From positions 620,001 through 684,000 of the forward strand of contig NZ_VOQS01000003.1 in the NCBI RefSeq assembly GCF_007995085.1: 64,000 bases of DNA. The letters run 5' to 3'. This document shows, piece after piece, positions 7,712-15,623 of the stretch. Positions within the stretch are counted from its first letter, which is position 1; each line of letters opens with the position of its first letter. Origin of the DNA: Paraburkholderia azotifigens. Its GTDB lineage: Bacteria > Pseudomonadota > Gammaproteobacteria > Burkholderiales > Burkholderiaceae. A program made the position numbers and the translations under genes. The notes under the pieces are model-generated. The model did no database searches, was not told the DNA's origin, and saw only the letters and a list, made by a program, of their open reading frames with translations.

Positions 7712-8866
7712 ATGATCCGCGATCAGGAAACACTGTCCATTCTTCTCGATTCATTGTCGCGCTTCGTGCGCGAGCGTCTCGTACCCGCTGAAAACGAAGT
7801 CGCCGAAACGGACGAAATCCCCGCCGACATCGTCGGCGAAATGCGCGAACTCGGTCTGTTCGGGCTGTCGATTCCCGAGGAATATGGCGGCCTCGGCCTG
7901 ACGATGGAAGAAGAAGTGCTCGCCGCGTTCGAGATCGCAAAGACCTCGCCCGCCTTCCGTTCGCTGATCGGCACGAACAACGGCATCGGTTCGCAAGGGC
8001 TCATCATCGACGGCACGGAAGAACAGAAGCAATACTATTTGCCGAAGCTCGCATCGGGCGAACTGATCGCGTCGTTTGCATTGACGGAGCCAGGCTCGGG
8101 CTCCGATGCCGCGTCGCTGCGCACGACGGCCGTGCGCGACGGCGACCATTACGTGATCAACGGCACCAAGCGCTTCATTACCAATGCGCCCGAAGCCGGC
8201 ATCTACACCGTGATGGCGCGCACCAATCCGGACATCAAGGGGGCGAGCGGCATCTCGGCGTTCATCGTCGAGAAGGGCACGCCCGGTTTGTCGCTCGGGA
8301 AGATCGACAGGAAGATGGGCCAGAAAGGGGCGCACACCTGCGACGTTATCTTCGAGAATTGCCGCGTACCCGCGTCGAATATCATCGGCGGCAAGGAAGG
8401 TGTCGGCTTCAAGACAGCCATGAAAGTACTCGACAAAGGCCGCCTGCATATTTCGGCGATCTGCGTCGGCGCGGCGGAGCGCATGCTCGACGACGCGCTG
8501 CGCTACGCGATGGAGCGCAAGCAGTTCGGCCAGCCCATCGCCGAATTCCAGCTCGTGCAGGCGATGCTCGCCGACAGCCGCGCGGAAATCTATGCCGCGC
8601 GTTCGATGGTGCTCGACGCCGCGCGGCGCCGCGACGACAGGCAGGACGTGTCGACGGAAGCATCGTGCTGCAAGCTGTTCGCGTCGGAGATGTGCGGACG
8701 CGTCGCCGATCGCGCGGTGCAGATTCATGGCGGCGCAGGCTACGTGTCGGAGTACGCGGTCGAGCGCTTCTATCGCGACGTGCGCCTGTTCCGCATTTAC
8801 GAAGGCACCACGCAGATCCAGCAACTGGTGATCGCGCGCAACATGATTCGCGACGCAAGCCGCTAA
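7712..8866 (+). CDS. acyl-CoA dehydrogenase
   Basis: A 384-residue flavoprotein that introduces the alpha-beta double bond into an acyl-CoA and passes electrons to ETF. Length and order match the family: N-terminal helical domain (GLFGLSIPEEYGGLGLTMEE), middle beta domain with signature 1 (FALTEPGSGSDAASLRT), and C-terminal helical domain with RKQFGQPIAEFQLVQ and AVQIHGGAGYVSEYAVER. The catalytic glutamate is in RIYEGTTQIQQLVIAR. Substrate chain length cannot be read. The gene stands alone with a terminator-like hairpin about 75 bases downstream, so it is probably monocistronic. Confidence 0.95.
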   Translation: MIRDQETLSILLDSLSRFVRERLVPAENEVAETDEIPADIVGEMRELGLFGLSIPEEYGGLGLTMEEEVLAAFEIAKTSPAFRSLIGTNNGIGSQGLIIDGTEEQKQYYLPKLASGELIASFALTEPGSGSDAASLRTTAVRDGDHYVINGTKRFITNAPEAGIYTVMARTNPDIKGASGISAFIVEKGTPGLSLGKIDRKMGQKGAHTCDVIFENCRVPASNIIGGKEGVGFKTAMKVLDKGRLHISAICVGAAERMLDDALRYAMERKQFGQPIAEFQLVQAMLADSRAEIYAARSMVLDAARRRDDRQDVSTEASCCKLFASEMCGRVADRAVQIHGGAGYVSEYAVERFYRDVRLFRIYEGTTQIQQLVIARNMIRDASR

Positions 8867-9281
8867 AGAAAGCATCAGCAAATATCGCATTGTTCGACGC
8901 ACGATTGCGAGTGCGTTGATCAATGTCAATGCAGTGATAAGCCTGCTTCAAACACCCCCGCAAGCAGGCGCTTTTCACGTTGCCAGAAAAATTATCCCGT
9001 CCTACACTGGGTTGTTGACGCAACGCAACAAGCACCGGATGACGCTTAATGCCTGTCCGATGTGCGTGTCCGATGTCCGCATTCATCGAGGCGTCATGCT
9101 TCTGCCATTTTTTTCGCTGATCTTGATCGAAGCCGCGCCTCATTCGAGGTGCGTTGAAGTCTCGCCCTGGTTTCGGGCCGCGTGACTCGTCGCGACGATG
9201 CACGCGCATCGCCTGCGTTGCACGCCCATGCAGCCTCGCAAGAGACCGCGGCGCCGACCCTTTGATGGAGCAGATGCGACC
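8867..9281. other. intergenic region before the DUF3141 cluster
   Basis: This spacer holds the hairpin at 8941-8975 that probably ends the acyl-CoA dehydrogenase transcript. The rest is probably promoter and leader DNA for the DUF3141 gene. I do not find a confident -35/-10 pair. A short open frame around 8916-9185 has no ribosome site and no protein-like composition, and I discount it. Confidence 0.5.
8941..8975 (+). terminator. intrinsic terminator-like hairpin
   Basis: An eight-base perfect stem (GCCTGCTT with AAGCAGGC) and a 13-base loop are followed by GCTTTTC. It lies about 75 bases after the acyl-CoA dehydrogenase stop. The short T-run makes it a moderate call. Confidence 0.6.
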
Positions 9282-11567
9282 ATGAGTCAGTCTCAACCGA
9301 TCCCCGTTCTGTCCAGCACGCTGACCACGCCCGCGCCCTTCGCGTCGATGCCGGGCACTCTGTTCGCGCAAGGCTATGCGTATGCCGTCGACGCGTGGCA
9401 GCGCAGCGTGCTGTTCGCCGACGTGATGCGCGAACGCGGCAACCAGTATCAGGCTCACTTGCAGGAACGCGTGCCCAACGTGCTCGACTTCGGCACCGAA
9501 CTCATCGTCGATGGACGCACGCTGCCGCGTCCCGTCAATTACGGGCTCGTGCGCATCGTCGCGCCCGACGACCTGAAGCCCGACCACGACCTCGCGGAAG
9601 GACACGATCCCGGCCGTCGGCGCCCGTTCGTGGTCGTCGATCCGCGCGCGGGGCACGGTCCCGGCATCGGCGGATTCAAGCGCGACAGCGAAATCGGCGC
9701 GGCATTGCGCGCGGGGCATCCCTGCTATTTCGTCGGCTTTCTTCCCGACCCGGTGCCGGGACAAACGGTCGAAGACGTGATGCACGCGGAAGCCACGTTC
9801 CTCGAAAAAGTCATCGAATTGCATCCCGACAGTCCCGGCAAACCCGCCGTGATCGGCAACTGTCAGGCGGGCTGGCAAGTGCTGATGACGGCCTCGATGC
9901 GCCCCGAGCTGTTCGGGCCGATCGTCGTCGCGGGCGCGCCCGTGTCGTACTGGGCGGGCTGGCGCGGCAAGAACCCGATGCGCTATTCGGGCGGCATGCT
10001 CGGCGGTTCGTGGCTGACGGCGCTCACGGGCGATCTCGGCGACGGCCGCTTCGACGGCGCATGGCTCGTCGAGAACTTCGAGAACCTCAATCCCGCGAAC
10101 ACGCTCTGGACGAAGCAATACAACCTGTACGCGAGCATCGACACGGAAGGGCCGCGCTATCTCGGCTTCGAGAAGTATTGGGGCGGCCATGTGTTCCTGA
10201 ATGCGGCGGAGATGCAATACATCGTCGACAACCTGTTTGTCGGCAACCGCTTCGTGAGCGGCGAGATCGTGACATCCGAAGGCGTGCGGCTCGACTTGCG
10301 CAACATCCGTTCGCCCATCGTCGTGTTCTGCTCTTATGGCGACAACATCACGCCGCCGCCGCAGGCGCTCGGCTGGATCACCGACCTCTATCGCGACGAC
10401 GCCGACCTGCTCGGCCACGACCAGACCATCGTCTACGCGACGCACGACAACATCGGCCATCTCGGCATCTTCGTATCGAGCAGCACGGGCAAGAAAGAGC
10501 ATCGAGAGTTCGTCAGCAACATCGATCTGATCGACCTGCTGCCGTCCGGTCTCTACGAAGCGCATATGGGCGCGAAGACGGAAGACACGCCGCACGTCGA
10601 TCTCGTGCAAGGCCAGTACGTGCTATCGATTTCGCCGCGCACGATTGCCGACGTGCGCGAGATCGTGCAACCCGATCCCGACAGCGACCGGCGTTTCGCG
10701 ACAGCCGCGTACGTGTCGCGCTTCAACCTCGGTCTGTATCGCAGCTTCCTGCAACCATGGGTGCGCGCCTGCACGACGCCGTGGACTTCCGATGTGTCGA
10801 GCAAGCTGCATCCGCTACGCGTGACCTACGAGCTGTGGTCCGATCGCAATCCGTTTGCCTCGTCGGTCGCGCAGGCGGCCGCCAGCGTGAAAGAAGCGCG
10901 TCAGCCCGTCGACGACGACAATCCGTTCATGCAGATGCAGACGGTCATGTCGAACGCGGTCATCGCATCGCTCGATTTCTATCGCGACATGCGCGACGCC
11001 GCCGTCGAACAGGTCTTCGAAACCGTCTATGGCGCGCCGTGGCTGCAGGCATTCGCGGGCTTGCCGCCGCACAGCGACAGCGCAGCGAATGCGGCGTTGA
11101 CGGAACCCGGCGACACGGAAGAACGCGAGGCGTCGATCGTCGCGGAACACACACGTCTGCGCAACGACATGACGGAAGGCGGGCTCGTCGAAGCGAGCGT
11201 GCGCGCGCTGCTGTATGTGAGGCGCACGCGCGGCGAAGCCGACGAACGGCGCTTCAATCTCGCGCGCGAAATGCTGAGCAAGCTGTCGGAGGACGGCATC
11301 CTGGCGTTCAAGCACGTGGTGCGCGAACAGGCGGCGCTGCTGCGCCTCGACAGCGAAGCGGCCATCGACGCCTTGCCCGGCCTGCTCACCGGCGCGCCGC
11401 CCGACAAGCTCCGCACCGTCGCGCGCGACATCGACAAGCTCAGCACGATGCTGCCGCTCGACGACGGCGAACGCGCCGATCTCGCGCGCGTGCTGACCAT
11501 CTTCGAATCGGCATCGAAGAAGAAAACATCGCGGCGTGCGGAGCCTGCACGCCAGCAAGTGGAATGA
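9282..11567 (+). CDS. DUF3141 protein, PhaC-like alpha/beta hydrolase
   Basis: A 761-residue DUF3141 protein related to polyhydroxyalkanoate synthases. The N-terminal 400 residues carry an alpha/beta-hydrolase fold with a PhaC-style box GNCQAGW, whose cysteine (about residue 194) replaces the usual lipase serine. Histidine-containing (THDNIGHLG) and aspartate-containing (CSYGDNITPP) segments follow. The C-terminal half is helical and family specific. The start at ATG 9282 (MSQSQPIPV) is preceded by GGAG. In other proteobacteria this family also sits with phosphate acetyltransferase, acetate kinase and fabI, as here. A role in hydroxyacyl-CoA or polyester metabolism is inferred; biochemical function is unproven. 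Confidence 0.85.
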   Translation: MSQSQPIPVLSSTLTTPAPFASMPGTLFAQGYAYAVDAWQRSVLFADVMRERGNQYQAHLQERVPNVLDFGTELIVDGRTLPRPVNYGLVRIVAPDDLKPDHDLAEGHDPGRRRPFVVVDPRAGHGPGIGGFKRDSEIGAALRAGHPCYFVGFLPDPVPGQTVEDVMHAEATFLEKVIELHPDSPGKPAVIGNCQAGWQVLMTASMRPELFGPIVVAGAPVSYWAGWRGKNPMRYSGGMLGGSWLTALTGDLGDGRFDGAWLVENFENLNPANTLWTKQYNLYASIDTEGPRYLGFEKYWGGHVFLNAAEMQYIVDNLFVGNRFVSGEIVTSEGVRLDLRNIRSPIVVFCSYGDNITPPPQALGWITDLYRDDADLLGHDQTIVYATHDNIGHLGIFVSSSTGKKEHREFVSNIDLIDLLPSGLYEAHMGAKTEDTPHVDLVQGQYVLSISPRTIADVREIVQPDPDSDRRFATAAYVSRFNLGLYRSFLQPWVRACTTPWTSDVSSKLHPLRVTYELWSDRNPFASSVAQAAASVKEARQPVDDDNPFMQMQTVMSNAVIASLDFYRDMRDAAVEQVFETVYGAPWLQAFAGLPPHSDSAANAALTEPGDTEEREASIVAEHTRLRNDMTEGGLVEASVRALLYVRRTRGEADERRFNLAREMLSKLSEDGILAFKHVVREQAALLRLDSEAAIDALPGLLTGAPPDKLRTVARDIDKLSTMLPLDDGERADLARVLTIFESASKKKTSRRAEPARQQVE

Positions 11568-11651
11568 CACGTATCGCCGTGCGCGAGCGGACGGCCACAG
11601 TCCGCCGCGCCTGACGGGCACTGGATCGGTTCACCTACGAGGGCACGCACC

Positions 11652-12593
11652 ATGGAACACAAGCGCGAAAAATACGAGCGTCTCGTCGCCTTTGCCGCCA
11701 CGCTTCCGCCCACGCCGACGGCCGTCGCGCATCCGTGCGATTACGATTCGCTGTCGGCCGTCGTCGAAGCGGCGCGCATGAAGCTGATCGCGCCGATACT
11801 CGTCGGCCCGCGCGCGAAGATCGAAGCCGCCGCGAAGGAAGGCAATCTCGATCTCGGCGACCTGCCCATCGTCGACGCGCCGCACAGTCACGCGGCCGCC
11901 GCCCGCGCCGTGCAACTGGTGCATGAAGGCCGCGCGCAGGCGCTGATGAAAGGCTCGCTGCACACCGACGAACTGATGGCCGAAGTCGTCGCGCGCACGA
12001 CGGGCCTGCGCACCGAGCGGCGCGTGAGCCATTGCTTCATCATGGACGTGCCGGGCCGCGACGACGCTCTGATCATTACGGATGCCGCCGTCAACATCTC
12101 GCCGACACTCGACGAAAAGCGCGACATCGTGCAGAACGCGATCGACCTCGCGCATGCGCTGCGTTTCCCCGTTGCGCGCGTCGCGATCCTGTCGGCGATG
12201 GAAACGGTCAACTCCAAGGTGCCGTCGACGCTCGACGCGGCCGCGCTGTGCAAGATGGCCGACCGCGGCCAGATCAAGGGCGGCATACTCGACGGTCCGC
12301 TCGCGCTCGACAACGCGATCAACGAAGAAGCCGCGAAGATCAAGGGCATCGACTCGCCCGTCGCGGGCCATGCGAATGTCCTCGTTGTACCCGATCTCGA
12401 AGCGGGCAACATGCTCGCCAAGAGCCTCACGTTTCTCGCGGGCGCGGATGCCGCTGGCATCGTGCTCGGCGCGAAGGTGCCCATCATCCTCACGAGCCGT
12501 GCGGACTCCGTGCTCACGCGCCTCGCTTCGTGCGCAGTTGCTTCGATGGTCGCGCTCGCGCGGCGCGAACAGCCCGCTTCCGCCATCCTCTGA
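11652..12593 (+). CDS. pta: phosphate acetyltransferase (PTA/PTB family)
   Basis: A 313-residue phosphate acyltransferase that interconverts acetyl-CoA plus phosphate with acetyl phosphate plus CoA. The PTA/PTB fold is seen in PILVGPRAKIEAAA, ALMKGSLHTDELMAEVV, SHCFIMDVPGRD, ITDAAVNISPTLDEK and the substrate-loop segment GGILDGPLALDNAI. It lacks the N-terminal MaoC/enoyl-hydratase domain found in some bifunctional relatives. ATG 11652 follows a short spacer after the DUF3141 gene, and acetate kinase starts 20 bases after its stop, so the three are almost certainly one operon. Substrate could be acetyl- or another short acyl-CoA. Confidence 0.92.
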   Translation: MEHKREKYERLVAFAATLPPTPTAVAHPCDYDSLSAVVEAARMKLIAPILVGPRAKIEAAAKEGNLDLGDLPIVDAPHSHAAAARAVQLVHEGRAQALMKGSLHTDELMAEVVARTTGLRTERRVSHCFIMDVPGRDDALIITDAAVNISPTLDEKRDIVQNAIDLAHALRFPVARVAILSAMETVNSKVPSTLDAAALCKMADRGQIKGGILDGPLALDNAINEEAAKIKGIDSPVAGHANVLVVPDLEAGNMLAKSLTFLAGADAAGIVLGAKVPIILTSRADSVLTRLASCAVASMVALARREQPASAIL

Positions 12594-12612
12594 ACACCTC
12601 TAGAGGGATTGC

Positions 12613-13794
12613 ATGGACGTCATTCTCGTCATCAACGCGGGTTCGTCGAGCATCAAGTTTCATGCGTTTCGCGCAGAGAACGCGCAACTCGAACCGATCG
12701 CGGGCGGCAAGCTCGAAGAGATCTACACGAATCCGCGCTTCACGGCGAAGCGGCAAAACGGCGAAACGATCGAAGACAGGCGCTGGCCCGAAGGCGAGCA
12801 GCTCGGACACGACAACGCGATCGCGTTTCTGCTCGACTGGCTGCGCAGCCACGGCGAAGGCCGCGCCACGTTGCTTGCCGTCGGCCACCGCGTCGTGCAT
12901 GGCGGCGATCAATACTCGGCGCCGGTGCGCGTCGATGCAAAAGTGATGCCGGCACTCGAAGCGCTCGTGCCGCTCGCGCCGCTGCATCAGCCGCACAATC
13001 TCGCGGCCATCCGCTCGATCATGGCGCGCAACGCGAAGGTGCCGCAGATCGCGTGCTTCGATACCGCGTTTCATCACACGCAGCCCGCCGTCGCAACCCG
13101 CTTTGCGCTGCCGCCCGAGATCACGGATCGCGGCGTGCGTCGTTATGGATTTCATGGGCTGTCGTACGAGTACATCGCGAGCGTGCTGCCGCAAGTCGAC
13201 GAACGCGCGGCCAAAGGCAAGACTGTCGTGCTGCATCTCGGCAACGGCGCCAGCATGACGGCACTCGACAACGGCAAGAGCGTGGCGAGCACGATGGGCT
13301 TCACGGCCGTCGAAGGCCTCGTGATGGGCACGCGCTCGGGCAGTCTCGATCCCGGCGTCGTGCTGTGGATGCTGGAAGAAGCGAACATGGATGCGCGCGC
13401 GATCGAATCGCTGCTGTACAAGCGCTCGGGACTGCTCGGCGTGTCCGGCATTTCCAGCGACATGCGCACGCTGCTCGCCAGCGACAACCCGAAGGCCGCC
13501 GAAGCCGTCGAATTGTTCTGCTACCGCATCTCGCGCGAACTCGGCTCGCTCGCGGCTGCGCTCGGCGGACTCGATGCCGTCGTGTTCACGGCGGGCATCG
13601 GCGAACGCGCGGACCCGGTGCGCAAGCGCGTCGGCGAACTGGCCGCATGGCTCGGCGTATCGATCGACGAAGCGGCGAACCAGCGTCACGGCCCACGCAT
13701 CAACGATGCGAAAAGCGCCGTCGACGTCTGGGTGATTCCCACCAACGAAGAACTGATGATCGCCCGGCACGCGCTCAGCCGGCTGGAGGATTGA
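12613..13794 (+). CDS. ackA: acetate kinase
   Basis: A 393-residue acetate/propionate kinase, full length for the family, forming ATP from acetyl phosphate. Signature 1 NAGSSSIKF is at residues 8-16. Signature 2 lies around GFHGLSYEYIA. The catalytic arginine context (MGTRSGSLDPGVVLWM) and ATP-binding GNGAS and FTAGIGE motifs are present. The ribosome site AGAGGGA precedes ATG 12613. It is sandwiched between pta and fabI in one transcript, completing the Pta-Ack route for acetyl phosphate and overflow carbon. Confidence 0.95.
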   Translation: MDVILVINAGSSSIKFHAFRAENAQLEPIAGGKLEEIYTNPRFTAKRQNGETIEDRRWPEGEQLGHDNAIAFLLDWLRSHGEGRATLLAVGHRVVHGGDQYSAPVRVDAKVMPALEALVPLAPLHQPHNLAAIRSIMARNAKVPQIACFDTAFHHTQPAVATRFALPPEITDRGVRRYGFHGLSYEYIASVLPQVDERAAKGKTVVLHLGNGASMTALDNGKSVASTMGFTAVEGLVMGTRSGSLDPGVVLWMLEEANMDARAIESLLYKRSGLLGVSGISSDMRTLLASDNPKAAEAVELFCYRISRELGSLAAALGGLDAVVFTAGIGERADPVRKRVGELAAWLGVSIDEAANQRHGPRINDAKSAVDVWVIPTNEELMIARHALSRLED

Positions 13795-13796
13795 GC

Positions 13797-14576
13797 ATGG
13801 ACAAGCCCGCGGGACAAGTGCTGGCCGGCAGCAAGGTGCTGATCGTCGGCATCGCCAACGAGCATTCCATCGCATACGGCTGCGCGCGCGCGTTCCGCGA
13901 ACTCGGCGCCGACCTCGCCATCACGTATCTGAACGACAAGGCGAAAGCCTATGTCGAGCCGCTCGCGCAGGAACTCGGTGCAGCGCTGCTATTGCCGCTC
14001 GACGTATCGAAGCCCGGCGAACTCGAAGCCGTATTCGACGAAGTGCGCTCGACATGGGGACGGCTCGACGTCGCCGTGCATTCGATCGCCTTCGCGCCGA
14101 AGGCCGATCTGCAAGGCGGCCTGCTGAACAGTTCAGCCGAAGGCTTTTCGGTCGCGATGGACATTTCATGTCATTCGTTCATCCGCATGGCGCGCCTTGC
14201 CGCGCCGCTGATGGACGACGGCGGGTCGCTGTTCGCCATGAGCTATCTGGGCGCATCGCGCGTGGTGCCGAACTACGATCTGATGGGGCCCGTGAAGGCG
14301 GCGCTCGAAGCATCGTGCCGCTATCTCGCGCACGAACTCGGGCCGAAGCGCATCCGCGTGCATCCCATTTCGCCAGGGCCGCTGAAGACGCGTGCCGCGT
14401 CGGGACTGAAGGACTTCGACCTGCTGCTCAACGAAGCGGCCGAACGCGCGCCCATCGGCGAACTCGTCGACATCATGGACGTCGGCTACACCTGCGCGTT
14501 CCTTGCGACGCCCTACGCGCGCCGCATGACGGGCAATACGGTATTCGTCGACGGCGGCGTGAGCATCATCGGCTGA
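13797..14576 (+). CDS. fabI: enoyl-[acyl-carrier-protein] reductase, FabI type
   Basis: A 259-residue short-chain dehydrogenase-type enoyl-ACP reductase, completing each round of type II fatty-acid elongation. The FabI-specific N-terminal NAD site VGIANEHSIAYGCARAF is present. The catalytic pair is in PNYDLMGPVKAAL (Tyr, then Lys seven residues on), preceded by SYLGASRVV. ATG 13797 lies two bases after the ackA stop, so the genes are translationally coupled. A fabI tied to acetate metabolism rather than other fab genes suggests a second copy serving acyl or polyester metabolism; that is inference. Confidence 0.92.
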   Translation: MDKPAGQVLAGSKVLIVGIANEHSIAYGCARAFRELGADLAITYLNDKAKAYVEPLAQELGAALLLPLDVSKPGELEAVFDEVRSTWGRLDVAVHSIAFAPKADLQGGLLNSSAEGFSVAMDISCHSFIRMARLAAPLMDDGGSLFAMSYLGASRVVPNYDLMGPVKAALEASCRYLAHELGPKRIRVHPISPGPLKTRAASGLKDFDLLLNEAAERAPIGELVDIMDVGYTCAFLATPYARRMTGNTVFVDGGVSIIG

Positions 14577-14590
14577 CGCGGAACAGGTGC

Positions 14591-14896
14591 ATGAAACTAT
14601 TGATCAGCGGCCTGCCGCCCAAAGCTTCACTCGACGAAATCAAGGCGCTCGTCTACCGCTATTCGCACGCGGATTGCCGCGACATCGAACTGGTCGGCGA
14701 GGCCGACGAACATCCCGCCGCGCTCATCGCCATCAAGGGCGCCAACTGGACCGCGCTGAACTACATCCGGCGCCGCCTGCACGGCATGTACTGGCATCGC
14801 CGCCGGCTGTCGGTGCAGGTGCTGTCGTTCTGGGACGTCAGCGAGGCGGCCGAGGCGCGCCGCCAGACGCGCACGGCCGTGCCGCCGCCCATATGA
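14591..14896 (+). CDS. small RRM-like protein
   Basis: A 101-residue protein whose secondary-structure order matches an RNA-recognition motif. Strand one is KLLISGLP (RNP2-like), then a helix SLDEIKALVYRYS, strand DIELVGEAD, strand AALIAIKG at the RNP1 position, and a basic helix (YIRRRLHGMYWHRRR). RNP1 lacks the usual aromatic residues, so RNA binding would rely on the basic surface. ATG 14591 is 14 bases after the fabI stop with ACAGG nearby, so it belongs to the same operon. A post-transcriptional role or a protein-contact role is possible. No close named family comes to mind. Confidence 0.65.
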   Translation: MKLLISGLPPKASLDEIKALVYRYSHADCRDIELVGEADEHPAALIAIKGANWTALNYIRRRLHGMYWHRRRLSVQVLSFWDVSEAAEARRQTRTAVPPPI

Positions 14897-15072
14897 TCCC
14901 GCGCGTGTAAACCAGTTTCTCCTGCGCCGCGTTGTACTTCTGCACGTCCCTGCCACCCGCGCTGAAGTGAAAACCGTTATGTCATAACATGATGGATCTT
15001 CCGCGCGGCTGCCGGCAGCGGCATTCGTCCAACCACGCCGAGTTACCGGTTCGAAAGAAACACGTAGTCGAA

Positions 15073-15384
15073 ATGAACGATGCGTCGCATAAGATGAGTT
15101 CTATCTCCTCGCCGTCAAAAGCGCCTGCCGTGACCACACCGTCTACCGTTCCCGAGCCGGAACGCGCGCAGGACGCCTGCGCGCGCAAGGGTTCCGCCAG
15201 GCATGGCGGAACCCCTTGGGCGATGTTCGCGCTGTCGGTGATCGGTCTGCTGGTCGGCGCGTTCGCGGTAATCGGGCCGGAGCATGTGTCCATGGCCGTC
15301 GCCAAGACCCTGCTGACGGTCGGCTGCGTACTGCTCGCGGCGCTGGCAGGCGTCGTCGCCTCCGATCTGTCGCGCAACCGCTGA
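15073..15384 (+). CDS. small membrane protein
   Basis: About 103 residues with a polar, Ser/Pro-rich N-terminus and two hydrophobic segments in the second half: PWAMFALSVIGLLVGAFAVI and a second helix around TLLTVGCVLLAALAGVVA. ATG 15073 is the likeliest start, with ATG 15094 an alternative; neither has a strong ribosome site. Function is unknown. It lies upstream of rpoD on the same strand, but the palindromic promoter region between them argues for separate transcription. Confidence 0.5.
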   Translation: MNDASHKMSSISSPSKAPAVTTPSTVPEPERAQDACARKGSARHGGTPWAMFALSVIGLLVGAFAVIGPEHVSMAVAKTLLTVGCVLLAALAGVVASDLSRNR

Positions 15385-15426
15385 CGATGGCCCGCATGCA
15401 CCAGCGCGGGGCATCAGCAGTTGCAT

Positions 15427-15462
15427 AAATGTGGTGCAACGCACCACATTTGCTGCTATACT
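15427..15462 (+). promoter_or_regulatory. palindromic operator with extended -10 promoter before rpoD
   Basis: A perfect 11-bp inverted repeat with a 3-base centre (AAATGTGGTGC, AAC, GCACCACATTT) occupies 15427-15451. It is followed at once by TGCTATACT at 15454-15462, which matches an extended -10 element. No good -35 is present, as expected for an extended -10 promoter, and the palindrome covers the -35 position. This looks like an activator or repressor site controlling rpoD, with a leader of about 150 bases. The cognate factor is unknown. Confidence 0.6.
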
Positions 15463-15623
15463 TGCAGATTCACTTTTCCGCACGCGTCGGTCGCACTGCG
15501 ATCTAACTGGTCCGCGCCAATCGATTCGTGCAACACCCCGCCCTTCCTCACGATCCGACAGGTCACGCCGCCTGCCGCGCGTGCGCGCGCGGGGAAGCGA
15601 AACAGCCTGCCGAGGAGAACGTA

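Noticed and set aside
8409..10610. A 733-codon open frame on the minus strand
   Set aside because: It lies antisense to the acyl-CoA dehydrogenase and the DUF3141 gene, has high Arg/Ala/His content and no family match. It is a GC-driven shadow.
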